Shown here in pieces: positions 60,040-64,000 of a DNA stretch of 64,000 bases. Below the pieces are notes generated by a model. The model worked only from the letters and a program-made list of their open reading frames with translations. It did no database searches and was not told where the DNA came from. Position 1 is the first letter of the stretch, and each line of letters starts with the position of its first letter. A program made the translations under genes and the position numbers. The DNA is from Closterium sp. Naga37s-1 (Eukaryota > Streptophyta > Zygnematophyceae > Desmidiales > Closteriaceae): positions 69,501 through 133,500 of the forward strand of contig CANJKZ010001024.1 of assembly GCA_947471745.1 (NCBI GenBank), read 5' to 3'.

Positions 60040-61250
60040 CGCGCTTGGCTGGCAGTTTTACCACCCCACCTTGCGTCATGTCCTCTCCTCTTAGGACGTC
60101 ACGTTTGACGAGTCGGTTCCCTTTTACCGTCTCTTCCCCTACCGCACTGCCCCTCTCCCCCCCCCACCACTCTTCCTCGCTCCAGGTCCCCCTCCGGTAG
60201 ACCCCCTCCCCCCTCAGGGTCCTGCTCCTTCAGATGTGTCTCAGGTAGACCCACTCCCCGGGACTGTGCCTGCCGAGATCGCTGTAGACTCAGGTGCTGC
60301 TCGAGGTTCTGCATCTTGGGGTGCTGCGTCTGGGGGTGCTGCGTCTGGGGGTGCTGAGCCTGCGAGTGAGGAGCCTGGGGGTGCTGAGGCTGAGGGTGCG
60401 GAGCCTAGGGGTGCTGAGACTGGGGGTGCTGAGCCTAAGGGTGCGGAGCCTGGGGGTGCTGATTTTGAGGGTGTAGAGTCTGGGGGTGCTAAGACTAGGG
60501 GAACTGCGTCTGCTGGAGGTCCTGCGGGTGCCTCGCCACGATTGTCTCCCTGGCGGGAGCCTCTCTCACCGCAGCAACTGCGCCAGTGGTTTGCTCAGCG
60601 CACACGCCTTAGGAGTGGAGCTGCAGGAGCTGGAGGCTCTGCCGCTAGAGGCAGTGAAGCTGGAGGTGCTGGAACTACTAGTCCTGGAGGTGCTGGAGTT
60701 ACTGCTGGAGCTACTGGCCTAGAGGTTCTCGTACTAGAGGTACTGGAGCTGCAGGGGCTGGTGGTGTTGGAGGCGCTGGAGCTGGAGACCCTGGAGCTGG
60801 AGACACTGACGCTGGAGGCGCTGGAGCTGGAGGAGCTAGAGCTGGAGACCCTGGCGCTGGAGGCGCTGGAGCTGGAGGCACTGACGCTGGAGGCGCTGGA
60901 GCTGGAGGCACTGGAGGTGGAGGCACTGGCGCTGGCGGCGCTGGAGCTGGAGCTGGAGACCATGGTGCTGGAGGTGCTGGAGCGGGAGGCACTGGCGCTG
61001 GAGGCGCTGGAGCTGCAGGTACTGGAGTTAGAGGCGCTGGAGCTGGAGACCTTGGAGCTGGAGGTGCTGGCGGTGGGGGTGCTGGAGCTAGCGGTAATGG
61101 TGCTGGAGGCACTGTGCAGCGGCGACCGCTTTTCGTTCCGCCGCCGCCGTCGTCTCTGCTGCCACCTGACTCGGTCCTTCGCCAGGTTCTTAGTCTCCCG
61201 TCTTCTACTGGCCTTCTTCCTAGCTTACTGAATCCACCGCCTCACTAGTC
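60040..61250 (+). repeat. linker region of L pol
   Basis: Glu/Gly repeats (GGTGCTGAGCCTGGGGG units, 60300-60490), the REPLSPQQLRQWFAQR block (60555-60600), then GGAGGCGCTGGAGCTGGAG repeats (60620-61110) open in several frames. A stop interrupts the following proline-rich segment (61245). Confidence 0.7.
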
Positions 61251-61428
61251 GCAGCCACAGTTACAGCCATACTCCCCACTGCCTGCTCCTTCTCCTTACG
61301 CTGAGAAAACATACTCTTTTACAGAGCGTCGTGAGCATGAGTCTCGTCCTGCCTCGCCTGTTCGCGCTGTTCGCGCTGGTCGTCGTGTTCCTCGTCCGCG
61401 TCCTCCTCCTTTCCCCGGCACTCACATT

Positions 61429-63339
61429 ATGGCACTTCGTCCTTCCTCTGTTCCACTGCGAGTTCCCCTGCTGTCTCCTCTTGCGTCCTCTCTTCCTGCC
61501 ATTCCTGACCCAGAGACTGACTTAGCTCGTGCTTCCAGTCCTACTGTCCCTCATCTTCTAGCCACTGTTGTCACTGACCCTTCGTTTGAGTCCACTACTG
61601 CGTCTGCCCTAGTTGCTGAGTTTTATTACTTTAGTGCCGCCTGTCGTCTCGACTACGCCACTAGTCTTGTTGCTAAGTCTAAGTCTGACTGTCCTCCGTC
61701 CGTCGGGGGTGAGTGTACTCTTGGCACGGACGTCCTTGAGGACAGGCAGGAGGAATTTGAGTGTCTTGCAACTGCTGTACCTCATCTCGTGGCCATGCTG
61801 CTTGCACCTGAGGGAGACCCGGATGCACCAGACATCCCAACCCCGCGCTTGGAGGCGATTACGGGTCCCTACTCCTCTCTGTGGCAGACGGCCATGGACG
61901 CAGAGATGGCATCCTGGAAGTCCACAAGCACCTACGTTGACGTAGTTCCCCCTTCTGGGGCGAGCATAGTCGATGGCATGTGGATTTTCAGGGTAAAGCG
62001 GCCGCCGGGTTCTCCGCCTGTTTTCAAGGCGCGTTACGTTGCACGAGGCTTCAGTTACCAACAGGGAGTTGAATTCTTCCAGACCTTCTTCCCTACCCCG
62101 AAGATGACCACTCTTTTAGTGTTGCTGCACGTCGCTGCTCAGCGTGACTACGAGCTGCACTCTCTTGACTTCAACATCGCTTTCTTGCAGGGCCGCCCGC
62201 ACGAGGAGATCTGGCTGCGCCGCCCACCTGGCTTCACTGAGTCGTTTCCTGCATGTACCCAGTGGAGCCTCCGACGGCCAGTCTACGGTCTCCGTCAGGT
62301 GCCTCGCGAGTGGCACGACACACTGAGGAAGACACTTGCGGCTCTTGGGTTTGCTCCTTCTACAGCAGACCCGTCGCTGTTTCTACGCACCGACACTTCG
62401 CTGCCGCCGTTCTACGTCCTCGTGTGCGTAGACGACTTGGCCTTTGCCACTGCTGACACTGAGGCACTGGCCCTTGTGAAGTCGGAGCTGCAGAAGAGAC
62501 ACACCTGCACTGACTTGGGTGAGCTGCGCAACTATCTTGGCTTGCAGATCACCCGGAACAGAGCACGGCGCACCATCACCCTGACTCAGTCACACATGGT
62601 GCATCAAGTCCTTCAGCACTTCGGCTTCCGGTACTCCTCGCCACAGTCCACTCCTCTGCCTACCGGTCACTCGCTCTCAGCTCCACCTTTGGACGAGTCC
62701 GTAGAGCCGAGTGGCCTGTATCCAGAGCTTGTGGGCTGCCTCATTTACCTGATGACCTGCACTCGACCTGACCTTGCCTACCCTCTTAGCATCCTGGCAC
62801 GCTACGTTGCGCCCGGGAGACACCGACCAGAGCACTAAGAGGCCGCTAAGAGGGTGTTGCGCTACTTGTGCAGTACTTCGGGCATGGGGCTCGTGCTTGG
62901 AGGACGGGGTCCAGTTGTCCTCACTGGACACGCAGATGCTTCTTGGGTTGACGACTTGGCTATGCAGCGGTCGTCACAGGGTTACTCCTTCAGCCTTGGC
63001 TCCAGCTTTGTTTCTTGGCGGTCTACCCGCTCTTCTTCTGTTCTCAGTTCCAGTCGTGAGGCTGAGATCTATGCAGGGGCCATGGCTGCACAGGAGTTAC
63101 GCTGGCTTACCTAGCTGCTGACCGACTTGGGAGAGCGGCCTCGTTCTTCTCCAGTTCTGTACGTAGACAACAAGGCCATGATTGCCTTGTGTCAGGAGCA
63201 CAGACCGGAGCACAGAACGAAGCACATCGCTCTGCGTTACTTCCTTGCTCGAGAGTTGCAGCAGCGTGGTCAGCTTCGTCTTGCTTACGTGGCCAGTCGG
63301 GCCAACACTGCTATTCACCAAGGCACTTCAGTTTGGTGA
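61429..63339 (+). pseudogene. reverse transcriptase-RNase H of L
   Basis: RT frame 61429-62838: WIFRVKRPPGSPP, FKARYVARGFSYQQG, SLDFNIAFLQG. The catalytic box is VCVDDLAF, with cysteine for the usual tyrosine; both aspartates kept. A TAG at 62836 replaces a sense codon before EAAKRVLRYLC. RNase H continues (HADASWVDDLAMQRSS, EAEIYAGA), with a second TAG at 63112 and a deletion in the NTADVFTKAL block near 63310. Confidence 0.85.
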
Positions 63340-63630
63340 CCATCAGCGTTTCTGTACTGTTTTAGGCCTTGTGCCTACTTTGCCTCACTTGCCCACTGCG
63401 TGACTTTGCTTGTACTGTGATCTATATATATACCTGCATGCTTACACTTGCTATGGTATGATCACTGTACTGTTTGTTTTCTTTTATATAACTCTGCATG
63501 TGAACTGGCCTTGTGGCCATTTGCTTGTGCTTGGAATGTGTGGTGACTTCGTGATCCACCCTGAGCTTGCTTTGTTTTTCTTGACTGGTCTTCTGACCAC
63601 TTGTTCTCCCCCTCTTTGCCTATGGGGGTG
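63340..63630 (+). other. 3' untranslated tail of L
   Basis: The tail contains the GATCCACCCTGAGCTTGC block (63553) and polypurine tract TATGGGGGTG before the LTR. Confidence 0.75.
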
Positions 63631-63762
63631 TGTCAAACTGTTATAGTGCTCACATTGTGTAGGCTGTAATGGGGTAGCCCATAAGAGGTACAACTCAATT
63701 AGGGTTAGTATTTGTACCCAAGTTTATGTTCAATCCAATCATTCTCGTTCAGTATTCTGACA
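63631..63762 (+). repeat. 3' LTR of L
   Basis: 132 bp, TGTCAAACTG to GTATTCTGACA, with the family core AGGCTGTAATGGGGTAGCCC. Confidence 0.85.
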
Positions 63763-63764
63763 AT

Positions 63765-63975
63765 CCGAACGTCCGCAACGCACCAACCAAACCCTTCAGG
63801 TTCCTCGCTGGTTTGGTTTGGGAGCAGGTAGGGCAAGGCAACACTATCGTCCTGAGCGAGGCATTCATTGGTAGGTGCGTGTCTCTCTGATGTTGAGCCT
63901 CCAACTGTCTGTTCCAGGCCTTGCTGAAAGTGCTACCCTGAACATCCGTTTATTTGCCCTGACCGGTCAGGATTA
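63765..63975 (+). CDS. 3' exons of an unidentified host gene (partial)
   Basis: Directly after L there is a frame PNVRNAPTKPFRFLAGLVW and EQVGQGNTIVLSEAFIG, a donor G|GTAGGTGCG at 63872, an acceptor TTCCAG at 63924-63929, and a second exon LAESATLNIRLFALTGQD ending in TAA, joined in phase. The composition is unlike the repeats around it. The upstream part would have been cut off by the insertion of L. I do not recognise the family; a chance pair of open segments is possible. Confidence 0.4.
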
Positions 63976-64000
63976 ATATTTGTTGATGCTCTGAAACTAC

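Larger units (their letters stand above)
56589..63762 (+). mobile_element. copia element L, lacking its 5' LTR
   Basis: Starts exactly at a PBS (TGGTTTCAGAGC, 56589-56600) with no family LTR before it; ends with a 132-bp 3' LTR (63631-63762). The internal order is complete (leader, gag, protease, integrase, linker, RT, RNase H) but contains several frameshifts and stops. Closest to B and C by leader, gag (MASL) and LTR. The base sequence after the 3' LTR is ATCCG; no matching left duplication, consistent with loss of the left end. Confidence 0.8.

Noticed and set aside
63984-64000. A minus-strand primer site (GCTCTGAAAC) at the window end
   Set aside because: Only 10 bases match and no LTR or GGGCCCACC motif is visible before the window stops.
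1-64000. CRISPR arrays, rRNA genes, bacterial operons or a new defence system
   Set aside because: Repeat arrays here are contiguous minisatellites without spacers; splice sites and LTR elements show a eukaryotic nuclear region.

Overview
The window is nuclear DNA of a GC-rich photosynthetic eukaryote. Spliced GT-AG genes, a GT47 exostosin-like glycosyltransferase and Ty1/copia elements with initiator-Met-tRNA type primer sites (TGGTATCAGAGC and variants) point to the green lineage. The gag/pol style suggests a streptophyte (zygnematophycean, Closterium-like) alga; this is recognition from memory, not a search result.

Almost all of the window is LTR retrotransposon, in a deep nest that 5-bp target duplications (TSDs) allow to be unpicked. 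Region 1 (1-3480): a reverse-transcriptase fragment, then two copia 5' halves (A +, D -) fused head to head through their gag genes. Region 2 (3601-14512, TSD AACCA): element B (+), whose centre is replaced by an inverted, LTR-less body C (-). Region 3 (14972-18688): a multi-exon GT47 gene with a tandemly duplicated exon (one copy carries a stop) and triplicated in-frame splice donors.

Region 4 (18731-56588): an old, different copia element E (+), starting 42 bp after the GT47 stop, is the scaffold for everything up to about 56.6 kb. Its 5' LTR holds a MITE (18902-19433) and a pogo/Tigger-like DNA transposon (19534-22833), and the pogo transposase gene is itself split by a 345-bp TRIM (21519-21863). 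E's body holds G (25271-34958, TSD CGCAC; F sits in its 5' LTR, TSD AAACT), H (35618-48366, TSD CGGGC; I sits in its leader, TSD GTAGC, and J sits in I's LTR and was later inverted together with the LTR tip) and K (48785-55932, TSD CAAAT). Removing G and H rejoins E's reading frame without a break. Region 5 (56589-63762): element L (+), lacking its 5' LTR, abuts what looks like the last two exons of a host gene (63765-63975).

G is the best-preserved autonomous copy (one homopolymer frameshift; catalytic motifs for protease, integrase, RT and RNase H present). H and K are slightly decayed relatives. F, I and J carry no gag/pol and are probably non-autonomous passengers. Every element whose leader start is visible, E and the TRIM excepted, carries the same cis module: primer site, then (usually) a small hairpin and T-tract, then GGGCCCACC. 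This suggests that autonomous and non-autonomous families share packaging or priming machinery.
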